Below are positions 9,828 through 21,768 of a DNA stretch of 64,000 nucleotides, in pieces (position 1 is the stretch's first letter; each line of letters opens with the position of its first letter). The DNA is taken from the NCBI RefSeq assembly GCF_001680005.1, contig NC_033566.1, positions 1,550,001-1,614,000 of the forward strand, in the 5' to 3' direction. The DNA is from Plasmodium coatneyi. Lineage: Eukaryota > Apicomplexa > Aconoidasida > Haemosporida > Plasmodiidae. The notes below the pieces were generated by a model. It saw nothing but the letters and a program-made list of their open reading frames with translations, had not been told where the DNA came from and made no database searches. The position numbers were made by a program, and so were the translations under genes.

Positions 9828-12322
9828 CTACTCGACTACACTCTTGTGGAGCTCCTTGTACAACTCCAGTTCTCGTTTTTTTTCGTCCAGCACGCTGCAA
9901 AGGGGGTGTATAACCAGGGGAGAAAAAAAATAAAATAAAATATACATATATATATATATGAAAAAAATCAAAACAACAGAAAATTTTTTTTTTAAGTCTA
10001 TGAATTATAAAAGATTCCCCCCGCATAGACACGCCTTGAGGACGGTTACGCCACTTACATGGATGCGTAATTCTTGCTGTACATTTTTAGCTCCACCAGG
10101 AGGGCGCATGCCTGCACGAGGAGGGGAAAAATATAGTGTGGTTGAATTGCATGCTTTGCCTGCTGCACAGGTAGGACATTCACTAGCCACTATAGCTAGT
10201 CAGGATGACCCTCCCTGCGTTGTCTCTACCCAAGGAAGCGCAACGCATGACACGAAAATGGCAAAAGAAAAAAAAAAAAAAATTCGCTCTTCACCTGCTG
10301 CAGGGTTGCTAGTTTCTCCCTGAACACCTTTTCGTTATCCGTCTTGATTTTGCTAAACTCGTTTTCCTTCTCCTCCTTCTCCGCAATGACTTCTTTGAGC
10401 ATTTCGTTCGCCTTGTCCTGGGGGATGGAGGGTCGTGGGAAATTATAGTTGGGGTGACCTGTTCACCTGGAAGGATCTCCCCCACGCACGTACACATATA
10501 CATACATACACACTCCAGCATGATGTATATGCACGAAACGTCCTATGTAATCAACCCAGGGATGAGCTGCTAACTGCGCCAATGAACATTTTCAAGCGCT
10601 TCCACGCGAGCTGTGCAGAAAAGGTGCCTTACACTCTTCTCCTTGGCTTCGTTCAGCATTTTCTACAGAGGGGGAAGGAAAGGGGAGAATCGATGAATAG
10701 GGGTGGAGACGAACACACTTTGCCCATCGGTTGGACAAAGTGGAAGACGCCCCTAGGCAATTAAAGTGCGAATGAGCGGTTATGGGTCTGTTCACCCCGC
10801 CAGGTGCCATGTGACGCACCTCGTTCTGCGCTACGATCCGGCTGAACTTGTCCGACGAAGCCGTGACGAACTTATCCGTGTCATCGTTCAGCTTCTTCAC
10901 GCGGGTCTCACTATTTTGGATGTCCTGCTTCAAGTGGTTGATCTCCTCCTCGAGCAGTTTAATTCTTTTCTCGTAATCTTCAATGAGGCGCAAAGAATTC
11001 TTCATCTCCTCCTGGTCCGCCTCAATGAAGGACTTGACGTCGCTCTTGGTGTCCTTCCAATTTAGGTTCAACATACTGTCCAGGGTAAACGAGTCGATGT
11101 TAATGCTCACGTGGTTTATTTTGTTCCATTCGGATGAGGAAATGTTTCTATACAAATTTAAACTTTGCAAAATTTCGGACAGTTTGTCATTTACACTTTT
11201 GGCTAGCTTTTTTAAGTCACTGTTTCTGTTATTTAATTTTTCGCTCAAAGTGGGGTGTTCATTGTTCAAGCTTTTTATTTCGTTTTTTATTTGTTCAATT
11301 TTTTCCTTGTTTTTTTCAATGTCCTCATTCATCTGTAGGAATTGTGCCTTGTTGAGTGTTTGTTTTTGTAAAACTTCCTTGACTTTGTTAATTTGCTCGA
11401 CAATTTTTTCCGTCTTTACCTTCTCCTCCTGGTTAGCTTTCTTACACATTTCGATTTCCTTCTCCAGCTTCTTTGTTTCCTCCAAGCTGTTTGTGTAGAG
11501 GAGTTTTATTTTTTTATTTTCTTCACACAGGACTTTATTTCGTTTAATCAGTTCCTCATTTTCCTTCATGTGATTTTTTATTTCTTCAATTTTTTTTTTC
11601 TTCTCAACAATGTCTTCACTTTTGGCACTTACATCATTTTGTAACCTGGCAATCTCCTTATCCAATTTCGCATTCAGCACATCGTTGGCGTTTTTTTCTT
11701 CCTTGTTAATGTAGGACTTGTAACTTTGCAGGATGAAGTCCTCCATTTTTATTTCTCCATCTTCGTTAAAATCGTATGAACAGTTCATATCTTTCTCCTC
11801 ATTTATGTCATTGAAACATTCAGCTTCGAAGATCAGAAGCTGACAAAGCCATGCCAGGGCAGACAAGTGCGTATTATACTGCAAACCAGTAGTCGGTGCG
11901 ACTAAGGTGGATTTCGAAATGGTATATGGATACCCAATATCTTTGTAAAAGCTTAAAACCACTTCTCCATAGTTGTCCTTATTCACTTCAATTTGCGGGT
12001 CGACATGCTTAAAGATAAAATTCCATATATTTATCAAATCGGTCATGCTTGGATTTTTAAACAAATTGGGGGATATACTCCCGCTGTAATTTTTCCACCC
12101 CAAGTATCGTATCAGCGTTTTCACATTTTCCTTCTTATCAGTTTTGTCTACCTTCTTTACATACACGGACGCGCTGGACTTGTAAAATGACAGCGCATTC
12201 AGGGACGTCCTCGACTTTGATTTCTTGTCCCCCGAAATGTATACGCTGTTGTTCAGGTTGCTGTTGTTGTTGAACACGGACAGCGTGGAGTTAAATTTGT
12301 TATACACTGAGTGGTTATTCAT
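9828..12322 (-). CDS. NDC80: Kinetochore protein NDC80/HEC1
   Basis: Microtubule-binding subunit of the NDC80 kinetochore complex, acting at the nucleus in mitosis. Exons in minus-strand order: 12322-10820, 10662-10633, 10417-10295, 10111-10059 and 9894-9828. They join in frame to 591 residues. Residues about 55-165 form the calponin-homology head, with VKTLIRYLGW, MTDLINIWNFIFKHVDP, SFYKDIGYPY and LSALAWLCQLLIFEAE matching the family. The rest, about residues 190-580, is long Lys/Glu coiled coil, as expected. The ATG at 12320-12322 opens a short Asn/Ser-rich tail, where other NDC80s also carry a flexible tail. Human NDC80 is 642 residues. In P. falciparum I recall the orthologue as PF3D7_0616200. 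The four 3' exons are very small and would be missed by single-frame prediction. Confidence 0.92.
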
Positions 12323-13574
12323 TTTGTCAAGTGGGTGGAAAAGCGGTTTTCTCCTTTTTGGAATTCGTTCGGGCTAACTGGGCAGTCGCGGGGATCCACA
12401 CTGAAGTCAACACGCGCAAATGGAGTATCCCCGTGGATACTTGCATGTGCACATTGGGCAGTGGAAAATATGCCTTTTGGTTCGATGTGCAAAATGGCAT
12501 GTGGCCAGTTAAAAAGAAAAGAAATAAAAATTAATAAAAATTAAATAAAAATGAATAAAAGTGAAATGAGAATGAAATAAGAATGAATAAATGTGTTAAA
12601 AATTGCCTGCACGGACAGGTGAATAGGTGAAAAAATGCCTGAACGGTCAGGCGAATTGGCAAAAAAAAACGCCGAGCGGGAAGAATATAAAATGGCGATT
12701 TTTCCTCCGCTAAAACTCCGAATATGTGGAAAATATTTTTTTTGAAATTGTTCCATGCTCAGGGAAAATGCATAAAAAAAAAAAAAAAAGGTAAAACTAT
12801 AATAGGCATAACATTGGTGAGCATCTGGAATGGTAAACATTTCTTGACGAGCGCTTTTTGAAGAGGAAGATTATTTCCCGATATGTGTCCCATTTAAGCT
12901 AAACCGTAGAACATATGTATGTCACATTTTTTACGCAGACGCGAATGTGGCGATCGGGGTGCATAGAGCGAACGCCTGACGCGCGGAAAGTGAACTGCCC
13001 ATTTGGTACATTTGTCTTTTTCGCGCATGGAAGGGGAAAGCATTTTTCGCTATACATCCAGGAAATTGCCTCAACGGGAATGCAAAGGGGGGACAGAGAA
13101 ATAAAAAACATACACCGGTCAAACTTCTAACAATTTTTGAATTAATTTGTAACTAAAAAAGTTAAAATGGTGCCCCCGTGGGGGGGATAACAAAATCAGG
13201 AATGAATAATGGACAAACAAAAAAAAAAAAATTGAAACCGAGCTTAATGCATAAACATGTGCCCGTAAAACTAAGCGAGAACGTTATTAAGGTTCGGACG
13301 TGGAAACCTTTTCAACAAATAGCCCGCACAATTCGCGGATTTTTTTAAAAAAAGGGGTTACACTTTTACGTGTATTTTGTTCGTTTTAGTCGCAAGTTCG
13401 ACCTTTTGGGGGGTTAAAGCATGGCCATACGTTACATACCGAAGGGGAATCACCATCATTAAGAGGGGTCCCAAAAAAATGATGCCTACCTCGAACGGTG
13501 GGTACTCTCAACAAATAATCCATCTTGCGTAAGCACGTCCCGTTTTAATCTACAACAATTGTATAATTGCCCCC
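12323..13574. other. Intergenic: upstream of NDC80
   Basis: About 1.25 kb between the NDC80 start and the 3' end of the next minus-strand gene. It holds an AT-rich degenerate repeat of the type AATAAAAATGAATAAAAGTG at about 12525-12592, A runs near 12772-12789 and 13219, and no supported gene. Confidence 0.5.
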
Positions 13575-14269
13575 TCAGGTTTGTTCATACATTTGGCCAT
13601 TCCTCTGTGCCTTGAGTTTTCGAATTTCTTCCAGTTCACTTTCCATTTTCTTCTTGGATTCGAAATTGACTAAGCACTTGGGATCGTTGCGTCCCCCTTT
13701 CTTCAGCTCTTCATATTTTTTCACCTTATTTATTTGCTTCTTCACCGAGGTGTCTTTCCTGTCTTGTCTGTTGCGCTTTTCCACGCCGTCATTTTTGGCA
13801 TTGTACAGTTTGTCTTCATAACTCAGCTGTAGAGTGGAAGGAAAAAAGAGAAAGAGAAACGATGTTAGGTGTGGTAACTTGCGGGGAGAATGAACAAGAG
13901 AAATGTGTACGCAATGGGGATGCACAACGAGGGACTACCCATGTGTGTTGTTTTTTTTCAACTTATGTAGAAAATTTTTTTAGGGGAGATTGCCCATGTT
14001 CGCGTTGGGGTGAAGTACGCATGCTGGGCGGATGACCACGTTTCCATCTTCGCCCCCCTTTTGCACGTTACCTTTTTCCTCCCTAATTCATTCTTTTTGC
14101 TTTCCTTTACATTTTGGAGGTACGAGTTAACAATTCCGTTTAGCTGATCGATGCTGTTTTCGCTTTTCTTATTATTTTTACTTTCGTTGAATAACTTGTC
14201 CTTGCCTAGTTCAATGACTTTTTCTTTTTTCCCGAATAACGTACTTTCAGTTAGCCAGCCATAGGACAT
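13575..14269 (-). CDS. Small conserved protein, possibly CCDC174-like
   Basis: Two exons, 14269-14072 and 13826-13575, join in phase 0 to 149 residues. The start ATG at 14267-14269 begins MSYGWLTESTLFGKKEKVIE. The second exon starts LSYEDKLYNAKNDGVEKRN and contains KCLVNFESKKKMESELEEI. The pattern of a short basic N-terminus, then YEDKLY, then LVNFE followed by a Lys/Glu helix, resembles the DUF4078/CCDC174 family of nuclear proteins. The match is by motif only and weak. Highly charged and without membrane segments. It lies in the same direction as PDXK and NDC80, with about 600 and 1250 bases between them. Confidence 0.68.
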
Positions 14270-14886
14270 TTTTTTTTTTTTTTTTTCTGGTCAGGCAATT
14301 TTCCACACGAATAGCCAAAAAGAGGAGGGGGCCTAGGGGGGCACAACTCCCATAAATGTGCTTTGGCAAAATCGTGTAAATGTTTCACGGGTAGTGGAAC
14401 AAACTGTACTTTTGATGTACCATGAGATGAAAAGAAAATTGCGCATGCGCGTAGTTCCTTAAATATCTATATATGTATATACAAATGCGTGTTTTAAGTG
14501 GGAAGAAAAAAAGCATGATTTATCTTCATGGGAAGATGACTCACTTTTTTACGGCAAATATTTTTTTTTTTTTTTCCCACATTGTCGAAATGATTTACCT
14601 TAACAAGTCATAAAAAAAAAAAAAAATAGCTAAAATGGGGAAAAAAAAAATATATATATATGAATACAAATTTAAATCGAAGGACACGTTTGCCAATTTG
14701 TTCCAATGTACATATAACGAATTGACCACGTTGGGTAATGGAAGATAACTTTGTCACACAAATTCGAACGAATGAATACGTTTTCCTACTATAAAATGAA
14801 CATGTTATTTTTTTCAACATGCTGTTACACAAAAAAAAAAAGGAAAAAAAAAATAGGAGGGAATCAAAGGCATGTTGGATCCATAT
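14270..14886. other. Intergenic between PDXK and the CCDC174-like gene
   Basis: About 600 bases of A/T-run-rich sequence holding the 3' flank of PDXK and the upstream region of the next minus-strand gene. T runs lie near 14269-14286 and 14562-14575, A runs near 14612, 14640 and 14830. No gene seen. Confidence 0.5.
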
Positions 14887-16249
14887 TTAGGGTGTGGGAT
14901 GGGCTGCACAAACGGGCTCCGCTTTAATGAAGTTGCCACAGAATCCGTCGCTGGCGATTATATCTTGGTTCTCTAAAAGGGTGGCGGAAAGGAGGGGGCG
15001 TGTGTTACAATGGTGGGAGCGCATATAACGGTAGGCACGATCGCGCAATCTCTTGCGGTGCAGAACATGTACCTATTATGTTCAGTTCCCCCGAGGTTAG
15101 GCTGTTCTTTATCACATTCTGAAAGGGAGAAAGAAAAAAATGGGGGGAAATATGTACCCATGAAGGAGTGATGAACAAAATAATATGTATATAAATGCGC
15201 GAAGGTAACTTAGGGCGCGCAACAGCGCTTGTCTGTTTATGCAAGGGGGGAGGAAAACGGGACAGGGTTCCCATTCCCCGGTTGATTTCCTTCCCGGGTT
15301 GATTTTTCCTCGCACGATGTGTTTTCCTTACATGTACAATGTTCAAAACCTTCGAAACAATCAGCAGGACATTTCCACGGTGCCTAATGACGAAGGAGAG
15401 CAGCAGGGCTGCAAACAAATCGCCAGAGCCACACGCGTTAAAATCGAACCTAATTATTTTATATTTAAAGGCGACTAGCTCTCCCTGACTGTTTAGGTAG
15501 CCAACATATGAATACAGGTGGTCCTTATCGGACAGGTACTGAACAGAAGTTACGATGATTAATTTGACTCCTCTGTTTAGTAGAAAACGAATACATGTGG
15601 TTACGTCGTTCTCATTTTTTATTTTCCAGTCACATAGTAACTCTAACTCGAACTGGTTCGGGGTCATGATATCTACAAAGGGAATGCACTTTTTGTAGGC
15701 AAGGATGACATCCTTATCGACGTACAGCTTGCCGTTGTCTCCCATTACTGGATCGCAAATCCAGAGGAAGTCTACGCTGAGTAGTTTTTCCAAGGAGGAA
15801 TCATCTGCACAGGAGTTACCGTTATGCCATTTAGCAGCATCGCCGTTCATTTTTTCTTCTATTTCCAGGGTTGCATCCAAATGACCATTCAACTGCGTGT
15901 TCCTCTTTTCATTGTGCTGATTTTTCAGGTCCCAGATGTGGCTCATCACCGCTTCCACGCACTCCTTCGTTTTTATATAGCCGGTGAGGAAGTACACGCC
16001 ACTTCCGTTGTTACCACTTCTTGTGGCGACTAGATCCCCCTTCAGTGCGTCCAAAATGGTTTGCATTTCTTCTTGCTTCATTTCAACCCCCACGTGCTTA
16101 TACTTGGAGTAGTATTGAACCGTGTTGAAAATTTTTGGGGCGTGCCCCCTCCTCCGCAACACGAAGGAAGCGATGTTGTTTCCGCAGAACCCATCAAGAA
16201 CATGGGACTGAATGGAGATGATGTGTTCCCTATTCGCGCTGGGGTTCAT
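14887..16249 (-). CDS. PDXK: Pyridoxal/pyridoxine kinase
   Basis: Phosphorylates vitamin B6 vitamers with ATP to give pyridoxal phosphate, probably in the cytosol. Three exons (16249-15332, 15118-15073, 14972-14887) join to 349 residues. The start is the ATG at 16247-16249; the frame extends two codons further only to a TTG. Motifs of the ribokinase-like PdxK fold are present: the opening SIQSHVLDGFCGN, NTVQYY near residue 45, DPVMGDNGKLYV near 180, MTPNQFELELL near 215, and the catalytic anion-hole motif FNACGSGDLFAALLL near 285. An acidic/Asn insert lies near residues 120-165. The two short 3' exons supply the C-terminal helix (ASDGFCGNFIKAEP). The recalled P. falciparum orthologue is PF3D7_0616000. 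It is divergent from the PP2C gene. Confidence 0.93.
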
Positions 16250-16729
16250 GGTGTGCAAGGGGTCGAAAGGAGAGTGGTGGGCAAATTCCCCTCTTGTGTG
16301 GTGTTCTGCGGAGTGTTCTATAAGGTACTCCTACGAGCGAAGTGCCTACCCATTGGGTGGACCTGCAAATGAAGTGAAGGTGTAACGAATTTCCACAAAG
16401 GTGGCACAAACATGGCACACAGAAGGATAAAAGATGCAAAATATGATGTGAAAAAATGCCGCAAAAATGATGTCAAAATGGTAGAACAAAATAAGCGCTA
16501 TCGCGATGGGAAGCACGCTGTGGTGCGAGTTGCATTTAGTTGCATTTTGCCGCAATTCTCTCAAATGCTATTTTTTCTCATTTGGAGCGGTGCAAGATGA
16601 ACCCCAGGAACAGGTAGAACCTTCACGCGCCCTCTAAGAAATGGCGGCATAATTTGTTTTCCTTCCTATGCATGCAAACACAGTCACATCACACGTTTGA
16701 TCTGCTTTTGCGTCAAGAACGCCGCGGGT

Positions 16730-16769
<40 letters not shown>

Positions 16770-17212
16770 TGTAGAGGTTGCTAATTCGCATAAACGTGGA
16801 ACATCCTGAAGGGAGGAAACTCGCACATACGTGCTCACAAACGTAAATGATGCTTCTCCATTTTGGCTGCTAAAACTACGCGCAGAGGTAGCCGCATCTT
16901 CCAACAGTGCAACGGGAAAGAGGAACTAAAAATGAAAATGATAATCCTTCCATGGTAGGTACACGCAAAAGTCGCGCGCATTTCTACCTGTAGAAAAAAA
17001 AAAAAAAAAAGGGGGGGTCGTCTTAAAAGGATTCCTTTACGGCATTACACAAGTACGTAAAAGCGTGGCACGTACGTTGTTCCTCTCTTTGGAAAATAAA
17101 TTAAAATAATTAGCGGTATGTGTTCCCCGAAGCGGAACCTTTAGCCGCCTAACCGAGCACATCGCACTAATGGAAGGTAAAATTACATACCCAGGTGCAC
17201 ACAAATGAGGAG

Positions 17213-17244
<32 letters not shown>

Positions 17245-17751
17245 GGGCCCCCAACTTCGATCTGCTCTCCTATGATTTGAAGAAGGTTCCTTGTGCGGAA
17301 TTTTTTTTTTTTTTTTTTGGCTTCCAGGGAGAGCAGCCCTCTCCTGCGTCTTTTGGCGCACGTAACAGATTTACCACCTGCGTGTGTAAAGCCCTGTGGC
17401 GTCGATGCCACACGGCTGCTAGTACTACTACCGGGGAGCTTCCCCAGTGTGGGGCCCTTTTTGGAGGAAGCCCCCAACGGTGCAGAAATCCCTAAACGGG
17501 TGGCCTTCTTCCATTTGGCACAAAAGGGGGAAGAAAATTAGCTGCACCTTTTTCCAAACCCCCCTCGTAGTTTTCGTGTCAGCTTGAGGGTGCCACTCCC
17601 ATTTGGGGAACCATCCTCTGTGAGAACAAAAATTTTCCCCTCAAGGTAACCTACCAGCTGTGCACGCCGTGAGGTTCGCAGTCCCCCTTCCCCATGGAGG
17701 TGACCCATCAGGTGAGCACATGCACTCCAGCGTTCCACATAGAGCAGCGAA
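16250..17751. other. Divergent intergenic region (PDXK / PP2C)
   Basis: About 1.5 kb between two genes pointing apart. It contains a long A run at about 16732-16767, others near 16993-17010 and 17214-17240, and a T run near 17301-17318. An open frame at 17037-17477 on the minus strand is mostly homopolymer and is not supported as a gene. Confidence 0.5.
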
Positions 17752-20700
17752 ATGGATCCCCTCCTCGGTGACGAATTTGACCAACAGTGTAATATCTTAC
17801 TGAGGAAAACGGACATGAAAAATGTGCTCATCCCGAGAAAAGAAAGCGGGACAAGTGTCGACATAGACTTTGCAGAAGATAGGAAGAAATGTGAACGGAA
17901 AAATAAACGGGTTGTTAGGATAAGGAGACATGGGAAGAAGGGTGTATCTGTTTGCTGCTTCTCAGAAGGAAGGACACCAACCAAGTTGGGAAAATACCTT
18001 TCCGGTGATACGCTCGAAAAGTTGAATGACCAAAATGGTACCTCCACAGAGGTGGACAATAAAATGAACCACTCCTTTTCCAGGAATTACCATTTTATGA
18101 AAAATCATAAGAAGATAACCCCCCAGGGTGACCTCCCATCAACGGGTGGAAAGCTATCCCAGTTTGACTTTTCCCAACACAGGGGGAAGAAAAAATCTGC
18201 TGCGCTTAGGACTCTCCATGATGAGCATTTAAAAAAGAAATCCGTGCATCCCCATAAGGGAAAAAAAGAAAAGTGGAGACATGACTCCCCCAAAGGGGGA
18301 AAACGCTTCACGATCGCTGATTGTCTAACAACTCAGGTGCGAAATTATGCCAATTGTACCTACCTGTTGGGGAGGAAAAAATGTTACAACTGTTTTATGG
18401 CTACGCAGGGAGTACACACAAAGGAGGATATTCCCTCCAAGGGTGTCTCCATAAATGAGTGGAAAAAAAAAAAAAGTTGTGATAAACGTACAAACAAATC
18501 ATTCACCTTCAGTTACGGTTTTTACAGCAAGAAGGGAAAGTACCATGACAATGAGGACACATGTTCGCATGCCTCATTCAGTTCTTATAAAATACGGAAG
18601 GAGGTGGAGCAAGTCATCGATCTCATGGGAAGCAGCAAAAGGAAATTCAATCTCTTCGATGAGCTGTTAAAAAGGTTTTCCACACGATCGTCGATTGTTC
18701 GCCATAGGGATGACTCTGCTCGGGAGACTAACCTCGGTGGATATGGAAACGAATTGAATCCTCCCCCAAAACGTTCAAATGGAGACACATGTAAGGTCTA
18801 CTTAAAACCCGTCTTGCCAGTGTATCACTTGGAGGGGGGAAACCCACCGACTGACCCCCCCAACCACGACATAATCTGCAGGTATTTTTACGAAGAGAGG
18901 ATTGGCAACCACAAAGAGGTGAGCAGACACAAACAGAGAAGTGAGAAAAAAAACGTGCGCAAGGACACACATGCTGTGGAAGAGGAGACAAAAAAACTAC
19001 AGTTAAAATGTTTAACCGAATGGGGAGAGAAAGCCCAAATGTTAGATGACCAGGGGGAAGAATTCTACCAAACATATAACCCCAACTTGCGCTTCTCCCA
19101 TTACTATAAGTTCGTCTGTAAGGTTTGTAAAAAGTGCCAACATGTGAATGTCCAGCAGGGCAGGATGTGGCATCGTGCCTACCTGCGCTACCTCCACGGT
19201 GTATCCAAACAGGGGGGGAAGAAAAAAAAGAATGAATCGTACCGCAAGATGAGCGATTATACCTCCTCCAGCTGCTCAGACGAATTTAACTACGTGAAGT
19301 TTTTCCCCCATAATGGAAATAAGCGTTATGGGGGAAAAGGCAGCACGCCAACAGGCGCATCTGCGGATGGGGATTTTCCTGCCTTTTCCACTATTAGGCA
19401 AATGAACAACATTAACGGTTTGAACGGACACACACAGGAATACGTCCACAGGGAGGGCGAAAACTACCAGAGTGACTCCTCCCCAAGGGGAATCGCGACA
19501 AACAATTATGGCGCACTGACCGACTACCTCACCAACTGCAAAACCTGCAGACGTCTGCTCAAATATGATAACATGGCGAACGATTTTCTGTTGAATTCTT
19601 GGAAGACGAATTATTTTTTGGAACATCAATTTTGCCTGAACAGGTCAGAAAAAAAAATGCTCAATCTACTTGCAGCTAGCCAAAAGAGGGAAAAGACAAT
19701 GTTTGGAAAAAAATTCAGGAATGATGATGAACAAAGGGGTGGTTTAGCTGAAGAGGGGAGGTGCCACTTTCTCTCTCATTCCGATGTGGAGTCTTATCAA
19801 AACTGGAAGGAGCTGCAAATGTGGAAAGATGAATTGGACAGAAAGGGAGAGCTCTCTCGAAGTTTCCTCAAGAGGTGGAGACAGAAGATGATGCGATCAA
19901 GAGAGTGGAAAAGGTGGATGGACGAAATGAGAAGGTATCTCTTTGAACAATACTACGCGGGATTTATTGCCACGAAGGAATCAAAGTCAGGTGAAGGACA
20001 CTCGGATGGATCTTCCAAAAACAGAGGGGTGGACAACAACTTCGACATGCACTTGTTCACCATATGTGACGGTCATGGAGATTCGCATGCTTCCCACTTT
20101 TTAATTCAAAATGTGCACAAGATTTTTTACTACCTGCTTGTTCACACATTCTTCAATGTACATATCTCCCTAAAGATACTACACCCCCTGTTGGATTTTT
20201 TATACCATCGGGAATGTGCAAGGGAGAAGAGTAGCAGCTGTGCAGGGTCTTGCATTATTAACATCCTTCTGAGGGAGAACTACCTTTATGTGAACAACAC
20301 GGGGGACAGCAGGTGCGCCCTCATGACCTTTCACCTGGACAGGTTTGAATACAGTCAGGATAAACCAGCGGAGGAGGAGAACTGTACGAGAAGAAAGAAG
20401 CGAAGAGGGGGAAAGCCCAAGAGGAAAACGCAGCGCGTAGCGGGTACGGTTAGCAGCGATGGCGACGTCGATCGCGAATACGAGGCATACGTCATCAACG
20501 AGAACTCCTTCTCTTACAACGAGCTGAACTGCGAACACAACTGCAATAGTTACATGGAGTACTTGCGGATGTATAAGATGCACCTCTGTGAGGAGTTAGT
20601 GGGTCAGCAAGTGAGCACAGGGGAAAGGCGCAACGAGAATGGGGATTCTTCCGTTAGCGTTAGTAATCCCCCTGGGGACAAATTTCGAAGGGGTGTGCAG

Positions 20701-21768
20701 GACGAAGAACAGATGGAGGAACTTCTCAACGTGAAGAAGACAAAGAAGAAGGTCGATATGAAAAAGACCAAGATGGATATCCACTTGAACAAACAAATTG
20801 CAATGCTTAATGGGTACCTACTAAGCGAACGCGGTAGACAAATAAACATAGGAAACCTATCCTACGATTTAATAAAATATAATAGAGTGGACGGGTGCCT
20901 ACATCCGTGTAGAGTTATTGGAGACTACGACTTGAAGAGGAAGTACTGCAATGGGCACTTCATCTTGTCCAGCGATTCGAATGTATACAAGTACGACATG
21001 AATAACATTAATTTGGCGAATACGATTCGTTATCTATACTTAAGGAAGTTCTGCGGGACGTGCAGGAGGAGCTACCTCCTCAGTAGCTATGGCAAGATTG
21101 GGCCCATCAGGCAGATTGTCCTTTTGGACGTTCCGGAGGGACGCCATGGGGGGAAAACTCACACGATGCGCCCTACTAATCAACAGCGTAGCACCATTGT
21201 GAGGAGAGCAGAGATACCCCCTAAAGCGCGTCAACCTTCCGGGGGAAGACCTCCCCCCGCTGGATTGTGTTTAAAAATTTACAGGGACGGCGCGCCCAAC
21301 AGTAACGTGCTTGGCAGCCAGGAGGAGAAGAAAAAAGAAAATATTCCTGCACAGATAAACGAGCGGTTTGCACCCTACATTAACATCAAAAGTGTTTCCA
21401 TGAATGAAAATTATTTATGTTGTAAGGAAAGAAGGAACTTTTTCCACTTGCTGATCATTGCCTCAGACGGCGTTTTCGAGCACGTCAACCCGCAGTTCCT
21501 GTTGAACATTTTAAAAAAAAACAAATCCGTGTATACCAAGGTGAGGAAGCTATACCGAACGTACAACACGCGCGAGTTGTGGACAACCACAGCAGGAAGT
21601 ACCCCCCAAAGGGACATAAACAAAATGATGCACAGGCATATGCTCACAAAAGAAGATTGTACTAAACTCGCCAGGGACATTGTCAAAAGTTCGATCATGC
21701 ATGGCAATATGGACGACAGCACATGTTTTTGTATTTTTATATTTCCCACTTTTTTTGTGTGTGGATAA
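17752..21768 (+). CDS. Very large PP2C (PPM) family protein phosphatase
   Basis: Single-exon protein of 1338 residues starting at the ATG at 17752. The PP2C metal-dependent Ser/Thr phosphatase domain fills roughly residues 735-1338, spread out by inserts. The DGHGD metal motif is near residue 771, NTGDSRCALM near 847, RVIGDYDLKR near 1053, IIASDGVFEHV near 1236, and the closing DDSTCFCIFIF near 1320. The metal-binding Asp residues of these motifs are present, so it may be active. Charged inserts separate the blocks (about 860-1040 and 1080-1220). The N-terminal 730 residues are basic, low in hydrophobics and have no recognised domain. They contain Cys pairs such as CKVCKKC near 458 and CKTCRRLL near 598, which could bind metal. 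Typical PP2C domains are about 300 residues, so most of this protein is Plasmodium-specific. Substrate unknown. Confidence 0.85.
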   Translation: MDPLLGDEFDQQCNILLRKTDMKNVLIPRKESGTSVDIDFAEDRKKCERKNKRVVRIRRHGKKGVSVCCFSEGRTPTKLGKYLSGDTLEKLNDQNGTSTEVDNKMNHSFSRNYHFMKNHKKITPQGDLPSTGGKLSQFDFSQHRGKKKSAALRTLHDEHLKKKSVHPHKGKKEKWRHDSPKGGKRFTIADCLTTQVRNYANCTYLLGRKKCYNCFMATQGVHTKEDIPSKGVSINEWKKKKSCDKRTNKSFTFSYGFYSKKGKYHDNEDTCSHASFSSYKIRKEVEQVIDLMGSSKRKFNLFDELLKRFSTRSSIVRHRDDSARETNLGGYGNELNPPPKRSNGDTCKVYLKPVLPVYHLEGGNPPTDPPNHDIICRYFYEERIGNHKEVSRHKQRSEKKNVRKDTHAVEEETKKLQLKCLTEWGEKAQMLDDQGEEFYQTYNPNLRFSHYYKFVCKVCKKCQHVNVQQGRMWHRAYLRYLHGVSKQGGKKKKNESYRKMSDYTSSSCSDEFNYVKFFPHNGNKRYGGKGSTPTGASADGDFPAFSTIRQMNNINGLNGHTQEYVHREGENYQSDSSPRGIATNNYGALTDYLTNCKTCRRLLKYDNMANDFLLNSWKTNYFLEHQFCLNRSEKKMLNLLAASQKREKTMFGKKFRNDDEQRGGLAEEGRCHFLSHSDVESYQNWKELQMWKDELDRKGELSRSFLKRWRQKMMRSREWKRWMDEMRRYLFEQYYAGFIATKESKSGEGHSDGSSKNRGVDNNFDMHLFTICDGHGDSHASHFLIQNVHKIFYYLLVHTFFNVHISLKILHPLLDFLYHRECAREKSSSCAGSCIINILLRENYLYVNNTGDSRCALMTFHLDRFEYSQDKPAEEENCTRRKKRRGGKPKRKTQRVAGTVSSDGDVDREYEAYVINENSFSYNELNCEHNCNSYMEYLRMYKMHLCEELVGQQVSTGERRNENGDSSVSVSNPPGDKFRRGVQDEEQMEELLNVKKTKKKVDMKKTKMDIHLNKQIAMLNGYLLSERGRQINIGNLSYDLIKYNRVDGCLHPCRVIGDYDLKRKYCNGHFILSSDSNVYKYDMNNINLANTIRYLYLRKFCGTCRRSYLLSSYGKIGPIRQIVLLDVPEGRHGGKTHTMRPTNQQRSTIVRRAEIPPKARQPSGGRPPPAGLCLKIYRDGAPNSNVLGSQEEKKKENIPAQINERFAPYINIKSVSMNENYLCCKERRNFFHLLIIASDGVFEHVNPQFLLNILKKNKSVYTKVRKLYRTYNTRELWTTTAGSTPQRDINKMMHRHMLTKEDCTKLARDIVKSSIMHGNMDDSTCFCIFIFPTFFVCG

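Noticed and set aside
15005..15331. Uninterrupted extension of PDXK exon 1 to a stop at 15005
   Set aside because: A good donor (CAT|GTAAGG) at 15331/15332 and two downstream exons restore the conserved C-terminal helix; the read-through peptide is basic and Pro-rich without family similarity.
17037..17477. 146-residue minus-strand frame between PDXK and PP2C
   Set aside because: Mostly Lys and Phe from homopolymers, no conserved-looking segment, and it lies in a divergent promoter region.
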